Assembly (NCBI GenBank): GCA_964036045.1
Contig: OZ038385.1
Location: 744,001 to 808,000 of the forward strand
Length of the DNA stretch: 64,000 nucleotides
Direction: 5' to 3'
From: Eutreptiella sp. 'Long Island Sound 2002'
Lineage: Eukaryota; Euglenozoa; Euglenophyceae; Eutreptiales; Eutreptiaceae
Part shown: positions 44,492-55,919 of the stretch, one piece after another
Numbering within the stretch: position 1 is the first letter of the stretch
Layout: each line of letters begins with the position of its first letter
Notes under the pieces: generated by a model
Databases searched by the model: none
Told to the model about the DNA's origin: nothing
Seen by the model: the letters and a program-made list of their open reading frames with translations, nothing else
Made by a program: the position numbers and the translations under genes

Positions 44492-46600
44492 TTCTCAAAA
44501 TCCTCAAAATCCGGGGTCCAAATCCAAAAATATAGAAAATAAAATCCTCCTTCAACCCTGAACAGCAACCAGATCCCACAAATACAGCAATAACCCAATC
44601 CACAATCCAATCCTCACTGCGGGCTTCCGTTCAGCACATCGATTGTCTCACGATGGCGGGCATGTACAAGAATTGCACCAAGGAAGAAAGCCCTGAAATT
44701 GGCATATGAACACAAATAAAGCAAAGTTGGGGAAAGAGGTAAACATACACATTCACAGCCATAAACCCCTCATTCCCTGGACTCAAGACCTTCCCTTGAC
44801 TCACCAACATATTGCCCTGAACCAGGTCAAATGAGATGGCTGAATGCCATGTGTCACAAGTCACTACATAAACCCCAAAAATGTGTTCACTCCCAAGCCT
44901 ATAAATCCTAGCCCAAGAGGGGGGGTGGCGTGTCATGGCCTAGAGTGGCACTCAGGACCATGCTCTACCCTGACAGAAACCTTGGTTGGACTTGGAGTCG
45001 AATGGGCCTGGAGAACTGCCCTATGAAGATGACCTCACAACATGGCAAAATCAGGCAAATCACACCATAATGCCCAAAATGCAATTATATACTCAAAAAT
45101 GCCTACGGCAAATATTCAAATGCTCCATGCATGTGTCAAACCGGAAAGTAATATACAAGGGTGATATAGACCAAAGGTCCATGCCCAAGAATATCCCATC
45201 ATTGACTCCGAAACCCCTCTGGTTATGTACATGACATGCTTCACAAGTCAGCTCATGAGTTTGAGGCCTAATTTTGTGAGGCCTCGTGTGCCAAGCCAAA
45301 GTGACCATGTGATCCGGCATATGGTGAGGTACAACACCGAAGCATATGCCAACATATAAGCAACATACCAAAGTTCCCGGATCTCTAGGCACTTTACTGT
45401 TAGCCGACCCGTTGAGCACATGTAGTACAAAAATGAGCAACAATTGAGGTCAAAAACATGAAATTATGGCCAAATACAAAGTTGTCATGATAGTATATCT
45501 CTATGCTCACCCATGATATCCGCTCATGGTTCAATACACAAATGATTGGAAACATTTGCGAACAATTCCCCCACTTGGATCCCCAATCGGGCGCATGGAG
45601 ATACCTTCGCCACTCATATCTACATGCCCCATTAAAATGGGAGTGCACTCATGGATCTCTTTTCCAAACATACCATGAGCATTACATACGCGGTAGACTT
45701 AGTCTAGCGCTTTGAATTCCACAATTGAGACATGGGCAAAGCCCTTGTCACGTGTGGCTCCCCATCTCTTCGGCCACACGAAGATATATAACATGGGCGT
45801 GAGCATATCGAAGCACATACCATGCATATAACACAACCCTCAAAACGTGGCTCCCACCATGGTATGCCATGCCCCTCCATGGACATAACTTCACGTTAAA
45901 AATACGTGGGAACCCAAGGAAAGTATCTATGCAACCCCAACACTCATGCGGTACACTCGAAAGTCGCAATAAAATATTCAGTTGCACGGTCCAAGAGTTA
46001 TATATCCCTTTCTACCCTCTTGACCATTATCCCTTGCTACACCGGGCATGTGTACACAACAAAGGCGTTTGATGCTCTCTAAATAAACTTGAGACCAATG
46101 CGGTTCCAACCCAATACTCGAAATTAGGACTACTCGCGGTGAGCCGGAGATATGACCTTTCCAAGTGGCCTCACGAATCAACTTTGTTTCGCCTATATCT
46201 CTAAGCAAAACGAAGGGCATAACAAAAGGAAGGTTGATTCGTGATCGGGGAAAAATGTCGGACCACTCGAGATTCGTCATATCGAGTGCGGCGATGTCGA
46301 AGTCGAAAATCCGATTCTGAAAGTCTGAAAAAATCGGATTAATATTGCGAGTTTATAATATGAAAATTGCGGAAGCAACGAACCCTTTACTGATGAAATC
46401 TGACCCTTCATCGGGGTTTCCGCCAAAATATCTGTAAATAACAGTTAACCATTCGGTTACCGCAAAATGGCGAGCCAACTGACAGTCGCCGATACATTGA
46501 CTATCAGAACGGAAGGCTGAAAAGTTACGGAAACATTATGATAATAAAACCCTGTTGATTCCTGATATTCTGATATATAAAACTCCGCTGGCGGCTCCTC
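44492..46600 (-). other. RT-B leader and LTR-like region; no gene
   Basis: Upstream of RT-B gag. The part 45851-46594 is related to 13731-14469 of X. Its position suggests the RT-B 5' LTR or a neighbouring element of the same family, but I could not define the ends, a primer site or a matching 3' copy. TATA-like words are present; ORFs are short. Confidence 0.45.
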
Positions 46601-47882
46601 GGTACTGAATATGGCCACTCATAGCCGGAATGGCCAAACCTATCACACTATCACATCGGGTTAGGTCAGGTGGATGGGAGAGTATGATATCAGCCATTGG
46701 CGGCTTGCCGGCACATAGATACACACCCCAAGTGACCCCAAGATGGCCACGGGGGTCCGAACCGGCTTCACTACGTGCGAAGCGAAGAAAAGGGTGGAAG
46801 TCGTGGAGGACTACCAGACGCCGAAAAAGACCGCCACAGCCAGCCGAGCGACCAACCAAGACAGTGGGACGCAGACGCCGGGCAGTGGCAGCCGTCGTTG
46901 GAGACGGTGATAATATAAAATTCCGTTTGTTGGAGAGGGTGCAGTCTTGGCACACCCACTCCTGCCCCTGTGGGCAAGTCCAGTCTTGTCAGACTTGCCG
47001 TGGTGAGAGCCCAGTCTTGTCAGGCTCCACCACTAAGTATATATATGGGACTTAAAACCCATGTATATATGGGGCAGCTCAGCCCCTGGCACACGCACCC
47101 GCACTTGTACAGTACAGTGCACGGTGCCTGGGTAAGGCACGAACTGACACGGCACCATGAATCTGATGCTGAGTTACAGTGCTGTGTGCGTGCCTGTCCT
47201 GTTGCTTGGTTTTTGAAAGCATGGAGGTTTTCGGGAAACTGAAAACTTTTGCCAGGTTTTCAAAACAAACGGGGCAGGCCACCCAAGGCCTTTTTCTTTT
47301 TCTTTTCCTAGTGTGGCAAAGCAGGTTTTTGCCTGAGGGTAGTATTGGTGCTCCCCACCGGACACCTAGGAAGAGGCTACCTCTGGGGTTTGTTTTTCCC
47401 CTTGGGGGATAAACAAACCTTTAAGCAGGGGGGTGAAGCGGTAGCGGGAGGGTCACCCTACCGCTACCCGCTGTGGCTCGCACGCGCGCTGAATAGCGCA
47501 ATTTATGACGTAAAATGGGATTACAAAGGCTACAGAACAACAGCGAGAATTGCCGTTTTTTTATGTGAAAATAGCAGTTTTTTATACTAAATTTCCGCGG
47601 TTGTACCCCATTTTGTAATTATTCGCGAGATTTCACTGTTTTCCCGTGTTTTCACAGGCATCTATGTAGATTTGGAAGGCCTGTGGCTAACGCCTTAGAA
47701 CAGTTTGAGCAACTTAAACCGACTCACGAAATGTTCGATTCTTGCAGAAATTGTGGTGCTTTGCAAGGGGTCCACGAAAACGCTCATTGCGACTTGTCAG
47801 ATGGCGGGTGCGAGAGGGGCTAAGATGGGTCGGGGTGTGTTGATTGGGCAATGGCCTGTGCCGCCCGAGGGGTGAAGCACCT
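46601..47882. other. Non-coding stretch with short repeats and a palindrome
   Basis: The words agtcttg(g/t)ca and ccagtcttgtcag recur at about 46940-47020. Two TATA-type words (gtatatatatggg, gtatatatgggg) lie near 47036-47075. An imperfect palindrome with arms of about 18 bp is at 47430-47466 (agcggtag...ctaccgct). No gene seen. Confidence 0.5.
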
Positions 47883-48050
47883 GCAGCGGCTTTCTTCTCC
47901 GCCTCCAGCCTGGCTGCCTCGTCTGCAGCGGCTTTCTTCTCGGCCTCCAGCTTGGCTGCCTTGTCTGCAGCGGCTTTCTTCTCGGCCTCCAACTTGGCTG
48001 CCTTGTTTGCAGCGGCTTTCTTCTCGGCCTCCAGCTTGGCTGCCTTGTCT
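47883..48050 (-). repeat. 42-bp tandem repeat (4 units) encoding a 14-residue helix repeat
   Basis: Units start at 47883, 47925, 47967 and 48009, with a partial unit after. In the minus frame of 47714-48184 each unit reads like DKAAKLEAEKKAAA, an Ala/Lys/Glu coiled-coil repeat. The conserved phase (a multiple of three) suggests it is or was coding, but the open frame has no ATG, so it may be an exon of an unknown gene. Confidence 0.7.
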
Positions 48051-48152
48051 GCAGCACGAGGAACAGATGAATGGGGCAGGGGGTTGCATGGGTGATGGCA
48101 CAGCAAGCGGAGGAGGAGGGCGGACGGGGGTCGGGGAGTATACGACGCAGAG

Positions 48153-48645
48153 GGTAAACCAATAGTCAGGGGGTAGCCTATCAAGTTTGTGCATCAGAGG
48201 CCCTTGGTAAATCAATAGTCAGGGGGTAGCCTATCAAGTTCGTGCATCAGAGGCCCCCGGTAAATCAATAGTCAGGGGGTAACCTATCAAGTTCGTGCAT
48301 CAGAGGCCCTGGGTAAACCAATAGTCAGGGGGTAGCCTATCAAGTTCATGCATCAGATGCCCCCGGTAAATCAATAGTTACGGGCAGGCCTATCAAGGTC
48401 ATGCATCAGAGGCCCCTGGCAAATCAATAGTGAGGGGGTAGCCTATCAAGTACGTGCATCGGAGGCCGCTGGCAAATGAATAGTCAGGGGGTAGCCTATC
48501 AGGTTCGTGCATCAGAGGCCCCCGGTAAATCAATGGACAGAGGGTAGCCTATCAAGTTCGTGCATCAGAGGCCCCCGGTAAATCAATAGTCAGTGGGTAG
48601 CCTATCAAGTTCGTGCATCAGAGGCCCTGGGTAAACCAATAATCA
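48153..48645 (+). repeat. 53-bp tandem array, direct arm (9 units plus partial)
   Basis: Units begin (ggtaaatcaatag type) at 48153, 48206, 48259, 48312, 48365, 48418, 48471, 48524, 48577 and a partial at 48630; spacing is exactly 53 bp each time. Units differ by a few bases. No coding sense. Confidence 0.9.
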
Positions 48646-48646
48646 G

Positions 48647-48938
48647 GGCCTCTGATGCACGAACTTGATAGGCTACCCCCTGACTATTGATTTGCCAGCG
48701 GCCTCTGATGCACGAACTTGATAGGCTACCCCCTGACTATTGATTTGCAACGGCCTCTGATGCGCGAACTTGATAGGCTACCCCCTGTCCATTGATTTAC
48801 CAAGGGCCTCTGATGCACGAACTTGATAGGCCACCCCCTGACTATTGACTTACCAAGGGCCTCTGATGCACGAACTTGATAGGCTACCCACTGACTATTG
48901 ATTTACTGGGGGCCTCTGATGCACAAACTTGATAGGCT
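48647..48938 (-). repeat. 53-bp tandem array, inverted arm (5 units plus partial)
   Basis: The same unit in reverse orientation, starting (ggcctctg) at 48647, 48700, 48752, 48805, 48858 and a partial at 48911. The switch at 48645 makes a long inverted repeat with arms of about 290 bp. Confidence 0.9.
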
Positions 48939-49838
48939 CTCATGGTGAGGCGTAGTAATGTAGTGTCACATTGTAGTGTCGTGCAATTTCTGGCAAACCT
49001 GCAGGGAGTTCTTCTGGCAATTACTGCTTCGTCTCTTTTCCTCTTGCTTCCTCTCCGGTTGGTGCTGGTGCTCCTTTTGCCGCTGCTCCTCCTTCCGCTC
49101 CTTCTTCTGCCTCCGCTGCCTCCGCTTGCCCCGCACCTGTATCAAGGGATGTGTGTTGTATTGTTGGGCCAAGCCTATCAGCCTCGTGCATCCGAGGTGT
49201 TTGAAATCAGTAGCATACCTTCCGGTGCTGCCTCCACACCTTCCACGTTGCCTGCTTCCGGCTCTCTTGGCTCCTCCGTCTTTGGCACTTTAGGCGACGA
49301 TGGGAGGACTGCTGCTGGCATGCATCGGCGAGACGCTCGCCCAACAGTGATATATCATACCTTCCTCCTCTGCCATCTTCACTTGTTCCTCACGACGGGC
49401 AGGCATTGTGGATACTGAAGAAGGTGTTCTAGAATCCGGGAAGAGCGGATGATCGGGAACTACATCCGTATGCAGCAGACGTACTGTTCTGTGCCAATTA
49501 CTTAAAATATTCCTAAGGTCTAAGTCGGTTAGTTCTAGCGATAGAGGTGACAAATCAACCTCGCTACCGCCTAAAACAAGGGAAACGACCCACTCTGCAC
49601 CACAGCACGCAAACACTGCACACGACCAACCATCTGGCTGATGTACACAGTGAAATTTCTTAAGGTTCGGGTCGGTAGAGAATGGCCATGGCTGGTGCTA
49701 GTTATGCACCTGCCAATGCCGCTTAAGGAGGTCCCACAGAACGGTTCCACGCTGTTGCCGTTGGGCAGAATCCGGACACAGAGAATCCAGAATCCACACT
49801 ACAGGGGACGAGAGCAGATGAAGAAAAACTGCCACCCA
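48939..49838. other. No supported gene
   Basis: Short ORFs on both strands, including a low-complexity stretch at 48966-49172 that reads Glu/Lys/Arg/Gln-rich on minus and Leu-rich on plus. It could hold exons of the next gene, but I cannot show it. Confidence 0.4.
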
Positions 49839-51380
49839 CTAGTGCCCCTGCTCGCCACAGACCAAAATAAACCAATCGAGGGCAAAGCAGTTTTCCTTCT
49901 GTGGCAAGCTCTTTTTCCGCCAGAGGGTAACAGGCCAGACCCTTCGCTGGAGGCCGAGTTTCCGATGGAGGAGCAAATTCATGAGTTGCACTCGAATTTT
50001 AATCAAATTATCTCCGATCCAACGATCACCCCCCAATTGTTCCGTTATTTCACGGTTTGTCAACAAAATGCCTAGGACTCTGATGCCATCTACCCCAGAT
50101 GCAGGGCCCTCGGCAGGAGATGGGGTGTCGTCGGCATCAATATATTCCGGCTGAGGAGGTGAGGAGGTTGAAGTTGGCTCAGGGCTAATGGGTCCGTGCA
50201 GCGCAGTGGTGCCGGGGTTAGCAGCTTGCATGGGCTCCGGAGATTCCACGTCGGCCATCGATGGCCACCAAACGTGTTCACGCGGCCAAAGAGCAGGGTC
50301 ATGCCCTAAATCTTCCCCCCGTGGTGCAACGAGGCCGTTCAATTGAGCCTCGTACAGCCGTCGGCTATCCCAACAAAGGATGTCTTTCGCCCCATTGATT
50401 CTTTGAATGACAATGATGTCAAACCTCTGAGCCCACAGCACCAGTGTCCGATACCGTTTTTTAACGACGGCCTCATCGGCCCCACGCGGCAGACCTAGCA
50501 GTTCATGAGCCCACGGAAGGCTCATGTCAAGCTGCTCCAAAACGGGCTGGCGGGCATCGTGGGTATCCTCCCACCCTACTTGTGCCTGCACTCGGGCCCA
50601 AAGATCGGCCTTGTTTCGCAAGGAGAGGAAAGAGATTGCTGTCTGGGTGAGCTCGCCCCGCTCTTCGGCCTCCTGGAGGAAAAAATCCTGCACCTTTTTT
50701 CGAAAAGGAGAGTCCCCTAAGGATGCGACCCACGTTTCCAATTTTTGGATACAGTCACGGAGTTCCATTTTCTCTGTGCACTTGTGGATCTGTCTCTTTA
50801 CCTCATCCCAATCTTGGGACAGATCTATATCACCAATACTAGACGGCCCCCATCCAGCCGTCGAAGATTGAGAAGGTTGTGAGGTTTGTTGGCTTGAGGT
50901 AGGCGTCAAAGTAAGAGGGGTAGAAGGGGTGGGGAGCTCTGGTGAAGAGGATGTTTGGGAGGTGAACTCGCCTAGATCCGGCATGTCCAGATTTGGGGGT
51001 GTTTGCGAAATCCCTTCGTCTTCCGCGTCGTCCACCATCACCTCTGCTTCTGGGTCAGGTATGGCCTCGGCTGCAACCGGTTGGTTTGACGGCTGGGATG
51101 GGTTAGGCTTCGGGTCAGGCTTTGGGTCAGGCTTCGCGCTTTGGGACTCATGTTTGGGTGTGGAGATGGGCGCAGAGGTTAGTACTTGGTGCCCACCCTC
51201 GGGCGTGAGTGTTTGTACCTCGGCTTGCGAGGCAAAGGAAACGCTCTGCTTCTTATGCTTTTGTGGGCCGGGCACGCTCCCCATTAATTCCATCAGCGAT
51301 GGCCCTTCCGCTGCCATGGCTGCAGCATATGCCGTTGCCTTGGCCTTCTTTTCATCGGAGATTGGTGTCTTCGGTGGCAT
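49839..51380 (-). CDS. Hypothetical protein with degenerate J-domain-like segment
   Basis: I chose the ATG at 51378-51380 (MPPKTPISDEKK); the frame is open further upstream but without similarity. Residues 1-190 are disordered with a KPDPKPDPKPNP run and acidic/Ser-rich parts. A helical region follows (about 190-290). At 50334-50510 there is a J-domain-like stretch: HELLGLPRGADEAVVKKRYR, then a third helix RINGAKDIL...SRRLYEAQ. The HPD tripeptide that J proteins need to stimulate Hsp70 is absent (WAQRFD there), so at most it is a J-like protein. The last 85 or so residues change character and may be intron. This is the only candidate non-transposon gene in the window. Confidence 0.5.
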   Translation of the reverse strand: MPPKTPISDEKKAKATAYAAAMAAEGPSLMELMGSVPGPQKHKKQSVSFASQAEVQTLTPEGGHQVLTSAPISTPKHESQSAKPDPKPDPKPNPSQPSNQPVAAEAIPDPEAEVMVDDAEDEGISQTPPNLDMPDLGEFTSQTSSSPELPTPSTPLTLTPTSSQQTSQPSQSSTAGWGPSSIGDIDLSQDWDEVKRQIHKCTEKMELRDCIQKLETWVASLGDSPFRKKVQDFFLQEAEERGELTQTAISFLSLRNKADLWARVQAQVGWEDTHDARQPVLEQLDMSLPWAHELLGLPRGADEAVVKKRYRTLVLWAQRFDIIVIQRINGAKDILCWDSRRLYEAQLNGLVAPRGEDLGHDPALWPREHVWWPSMADVESPEPMQAANPGTTALHGPISPEPTSTSSPPQPEYIDADDTPSPAEGPASGVDGIRVLGILLTNREITEQLGGDRWIGDNLIKIRVQLMNLLLHRKLGLQRRVWPVTLWRKKSLPQKENCFALDWFILVCGEQGH

Positions 51381-51529
51381 TCTACAAGTGCACGTCATGA
51401 TCCAGGCGATTGGGGTTGAAAGCCGGTGCGTGCATCTCAACTGAGTGCTTGGGTTGTCACACACGGACCGCAAAACGTGTCAACCTGTACCAACTCCCTT
51501 CAACCGGAAGTCCACACCCTCCTTCTCAA

Positions 51530-51538
51530 TATGTACAT

Positions 51539-51600
<62 letters not shown>

Positions 51601-51608
51601 GTATACAG

Positions 51609-51657
<49 letters not shown>

Positions 51658-51687
51658 GTATATATATGTGTGTGTGTACATATATAT

Positions 51688-51748
<61 letters not shown>
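51530..51748. repeat. CA/TA/TG microsatellite cluster
   Basis: Successive runs of (AC)n, (AT)n, (GTAT)n, (GT)n and a long (AT)n of about 58 bp at the end. Confidence 0.95.
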
Positions 51749-51749
<1 letters not shown>

Positions 51750-52434
51750 CTACACCCCTCTCCCCTTAAATTTAGCTTACAAGCAACAAGCAACAACAAC
51801 AAGCAACAACACGTCTCCTTGCCGTTTTGGCTATTGCTCCGTCCCAACGCTTCGGATCATTTGCCCATGTAGCCATCCTGGAGCCTAGGTGGTGCCCTTG
51901 CCAAATCCAAGTTTTGAGTCAAAAACTCACTGGTGGCGGCCCGGGGCGGTGGCGCCAAGTCGGGAGGTGCCCTCCCAAATCTGCGCAGTTTTAGGCCAAA
52001 AACAGCCATTTTCGCCCAAAATAGCCCCCAAACCCGGGCGAAACGCCCAAACGAAGGAAAACGGTGGCCACACTTCACGTGCGGCTTGACTTCACTGTGT
52101 CAAAGAGCCCTCTAGTGCCCCTCAACCCCACGATATGTCCGAGAAACGGCCCAAAAAGGTGCCAAAAAGCCCCAAAAACAGCGCAATATGCACCAACCCC
52201 CCGAAACCAAGCACGGACCGTATCTTGGGCTACGTGGCTCAAAGACCGATTCCGAGGGCACCTAGTCCACCCGCAACCCCCCACCTTTTGTGGTTTCCAC
52301 CCCTCGGAATGGCCCAACGAGACGCGTAGACCCCCGTACTAGTGGTCACTTGGTGCAGTCGGAGGGCAGCCCGGCCCGCGCACGGCGGGGGCCAATGGTG
52401 GGTCCACCAGCGTCCCCGGGGCGAAAAAAATCAA
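51749..52434. other. Non-coding; nothing recognised
   Basis: Unique-looking sequence with short ORFs and no motif. Confidence 0.5.
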
Positions 52435-52840
52435 TTTTTCCAAAGTTGTTCCTAAACCACTTGGGATGCTCAAACAAGTCTTTTCAGGCCGTTTTGAGCC
52501 CGTCGTGGCGCGTTTTGGGCCATGGAAAATCCCAAAATGCCTTGAAAATGGGCCGTTTTGGGACCAACAATGGGTCAAAAATGGGTCAAAAACGTGTTTT
52601 TCCAAAAATGATCCTCGACCATTTATGATGCTCGAACAAGTGGTTTTAGCCCGTTTTGAGCCCGTGGCGACGGGTTTTGGCTCATGGAAAATTTCAAAAT
52701 GCCCTGAAAATGGGGCATTTTGGGACCAAAAATGGGTCAAAAATGGGTCCAAAACACATTTTTCCAAAAGTGATCCCGGACCATTTGGGATGCTCAAACA
52801 AGTGTTTTTAGCCCGTTTTGAGCCCGTGTTGACAGAGTTT
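52435..52840. repeat. 162-bp tandem repeat, about 2.5 units
   Basis: The word tttttccaaa recurs at 52435, 52597 and 52759 (162-bp steps); each unit includes cgttttgagcccgt and catggaaaat words. Units are diverged from each other. Confidence 0.85.
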
Positions 52841-52941
52841 AGCCCCTTCCGCCACATGTATGCACCACTTTGTGCCCTTCGCACGTACCTCAGCGCCGTG
52901 TGGTGGAGCCACCTAGAGTTGGGAGAGGGGTGTAGATTGGA

Positions 52942-52942
<1 letters not shown>

Positions 52943-53028
<86 letters not shown>
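52943..53028. repeat. (AT)n microsatellite, about 86 bp
   Basis: Nearly pure AT dinucleotide run. Confidence 0.95.
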
Positions 53029-53029
<1 letters not shown>

Positions 53030-53174
53030 CGGAGTCCCCCCCGGCGAATCCGAGGTTCTTCCTCGAAGGGGCCCACGAGCCCAGGGGACGCCACCGGGTT
53101 TTAATGGCCACGCCGGACGGAGCTCCCACCGGCGACCCCCCCCCGCATGGGAGGGTGCACACAACAACCGCCAG

Positions 53175-53196
53175 CCCCCCCCCCCCCCCCCCCCCC
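53175..53196. repeat. Poly-C run, 22 bp
   Basis: Uninterrupted C (G on the other strand) in a C-rich block; a further long C run lies at about 53356-53369. Such lengths are prone to sequencing error. Confidence 0.85.
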
Positions 53197-53501
53197 GCAG
53201 CCCCCCCAAAAAAGGGACTCCGGCGCGGAGGGTTGGGGATATAGTCCCATGCCGCGCGGCCATGAATCGACATGGCCCTACACCGGGCGATACACGCCCT
53301 CCCCCCCCCCTCGCTCAAGAGGGGCCCCCGTCGTCCCCCGGGCAGGGAGCAGCCCCCCCCCCCCCCCCCTCAAGGAACGGCCGCCCTCGGGAGCCCTCGC
53401 CCAGCCCCCCGGGGCCCCTCGGGGTTCGCCCCCGAGCCCGCCCGGCCCTTCCACGCCCCCCCCTCGCCAGCCGCAGCCCAGAGGCCCGCCCGGTCCCCTC
53501 C

Positions 53502-53660
53502 GCGCCGGCCCACAGCCACCAGGGTCCCGGGCCCCGGAGCCCCGGAGCCTAGCCCCGCCCGCCCCCCCGGTATCCATCCGGCGGGGCCCGTCCCGGTCCG
53601 GTTCGGCCGCGAGGGGACAGCGTGGCGCTTCCCCCCGCCTCCACCAGGATTCGCCCCCGT
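53502..53660. repeat. 159-bp direct repeat flanking the satellite, left copy
   Basis: Matches 63409-63567 in the same orientation with few differences (shared words cggtccggttcggccgcgag and cctccaccaggattcgcccc). Confidence 0.85.
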
Positions 53661-55129
53661 GGATGATGCTCGGCGGGATTCGTCCCCGCCGAGCGGGGTG
53701 CGGGCCCCTCCGCTGACCGTGGCCCCCAGCGCCGCGGGCGCCCCGGGCTCCCCGGCCGACTTTGGCCAGCCCCGGCCGCCCCTCCTCCCCGGTCAGCCGA
53801 ACGGTGACGCTCGCGGCTGAGCACACCGCTACCCCACCCCCTCGCGCGCGCGCCTGCCAACCGGCCAACGGCCCCCCCCCCCTCCCCGCATGCACACCAT
53901 GCCCCTCCTCCCCTCCGCACCCCCCCCTCCTTCTTCACAGGTAGCCGTCGCCACCGAGGTGGGCTTCCGCAGCCGCCGACGGGCAGACACCTGGCTGAGA
54001 AGGGGACCCCCCAAACTCGGTCGGGGTCCAGGCCTTGCCCCTCCTTCCCCTTGCTGCATGCATCATGGCATTGCATGAGTCATACCTCCCTCCCTGTGCA
54101 CCATGTGTCATGGCCGCGAGTGGCCTTTGCCTCCCCTCCCCCTCACCGCAACCGCACGGGGGGGGCCGAAGGCCCCTGGGTGGGGCCCCCAGAGCCCCTG
54201 CAGCCGCGTCTCCTGACTGGAGGGTAGTGGGGCCTGCCAGTGCGCGGTACAAGCCCCCGCCACCCTCCATCCACCTGCCGCGACCCCCTGACCCCCCCCC
54301 TGTCCCCCCCCCTGTCCCCCACCCCGGCTGGGGCGGCGCGGCTCGCGCGTGCGGTTCGAGCCCGCGCCGCCCCTTGTTGCATTATACGGGCAGTGCGGGC
54401 CGCCAGGAGAGCGGAGGGGCCCCGCACTGCCCCGAGCGCCCCCCCTCCACGACAGCTGGCGCTAGAGGCCTAGCAGCGCCTGGCGGGCTGTTGTGCAGGG
54501 GGGCGAGGCGACCGGGCGCTTCATACCCGCCCCCAGCGGGGGTCTGTGCCCACGGCACCGGGCACAGACGCCAGTTGGGGGGTACCACACCACCACCCAC
54601 CACAGCACCACGGCCACGGGAGGAAGGGAACAGCCCCGGGCAACGGCCTCCCCCAGGCCGAGGGAAGGTGCCAACTGCCAGGCTCATCCTGGCCCCCCAT
54701 TTCCTCTTCATTGTCATCCCCCTTGGCCGTCCCGGCCCACAGTCCCCGCGGCGGGTAAGTTCCTGGGGTAGAACCCTAAGAACTTCGGTGACGGAAACAC
54801 AGGTCGTGGTTTCGCACCCGGCCGACGTGGGGAGCCTCTGCCCCCACGGGACCCCAGGGCACCCCGGCCATCCCAGCCAGGGATAACCCGCCGCCAGCGC
54901 CCCAGCCCCCATCCCCAGGCTTTCCGGCCTCAGTTCCCCTGCGTCTTCCTCGCCACATCCTCGTAGTGATAGGCTAGCCAGCAGGCCACACCCCCACACC
55001 ACCCCACGGCACGCCCCCCACGCACCCCACGCCGCCCCCGACCGCCCACCAGGGGCCCGACTCTGGACCGTTGTCTGTCGAGCAGGGCCCCCCACCCCCC
55101 GCCGCCCTCACGCCACCCCTTCCTCTACC
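53661..55129. other. GC-rich non-coding stretch
   Basis: Very GC-rich with many C-runs. ORFs are open on both strands from base composition alone; no motif supports a gene. Confidence 0.55.
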
Positions 55130-55919
55130 CTACACGACAGCCCCACGCCGCTGCGCCCCTGCGCAGCCCCACACTGCTGCGCCCCTGCGTGGCCCCGCGC
55201 TGCTGCGCCCCTGCACAGCCCCATGCTGCCGCGCCCATGCGCAGCCCCACGCTGCGCCCCTTTGCATCCCCACGCTGCTGCACCCCTGCGCAGCCCCACG
55301 CTGCAGCGCCCCCGCGCGGCCCCGCGCTGCTGCGCCCCTGCACAGCCCTCGCTGCCGTGCCCATGCGCGGCCCCGCGCCACTGCGCCCCCGCGCAGCCCA
55401 CACTGCCGCGCCCCTGCGCGGCCCCACGCTGCTGCGCACCTGCGCAGCCCCACGCTGCGCCCCTAGGCAGCCACATACAACACCTTTGCGCAGCCCCACG
55501 CTGCTGCGCCCCTGCACAGCCCCCCGCTGCTGCGCCCCTGTGCAGCCCCACACTGCGTCCAAGCGCAGCCCCACGCTGCTGCGCCCCTGCGCAGCTCCGC
55601 GCCGCGCCCATACGCGGCCCCATGATGCGCCCCTGCGCGGCCTCCCACCCCTTCGCCGCCGCTCGCTGCGCCCCTGCGCAGCCCCACGCTGCTGCGCTCC
55701 TGCGCGGCCCCACGCTGCGCCCCTGCGCAGCGCCGCACTGCGCCCCTGTACAGCCACACGCTGCGCCCCAGCGCACCCCCATGCCGCTGCGCCCCTACAC
55801 AGCCCCCCACCGCTGCGCCGCCCCACACAGCTGCTCTGCGCAGCCCCACGCTGCTGCACCCCTGCGCAGCTCCGCGCCGCGCCCATACGCGGCCCCATGA
55901 TGCGCCCCTGCGCAGCCTC

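Noticed and set aside
48153-48938. CRISPR-like array
   Set aside because: The whole 53-bp unit repeats without unique spacers, the array inverts midway, there are no cas genes, and the context is eukaryotic.
53147-55095. Pro-rich and Gly-rich ORFs in the C-rich block
   Set aside because: Low-complexity translations of C-runs on both strands; no domain and no start context.
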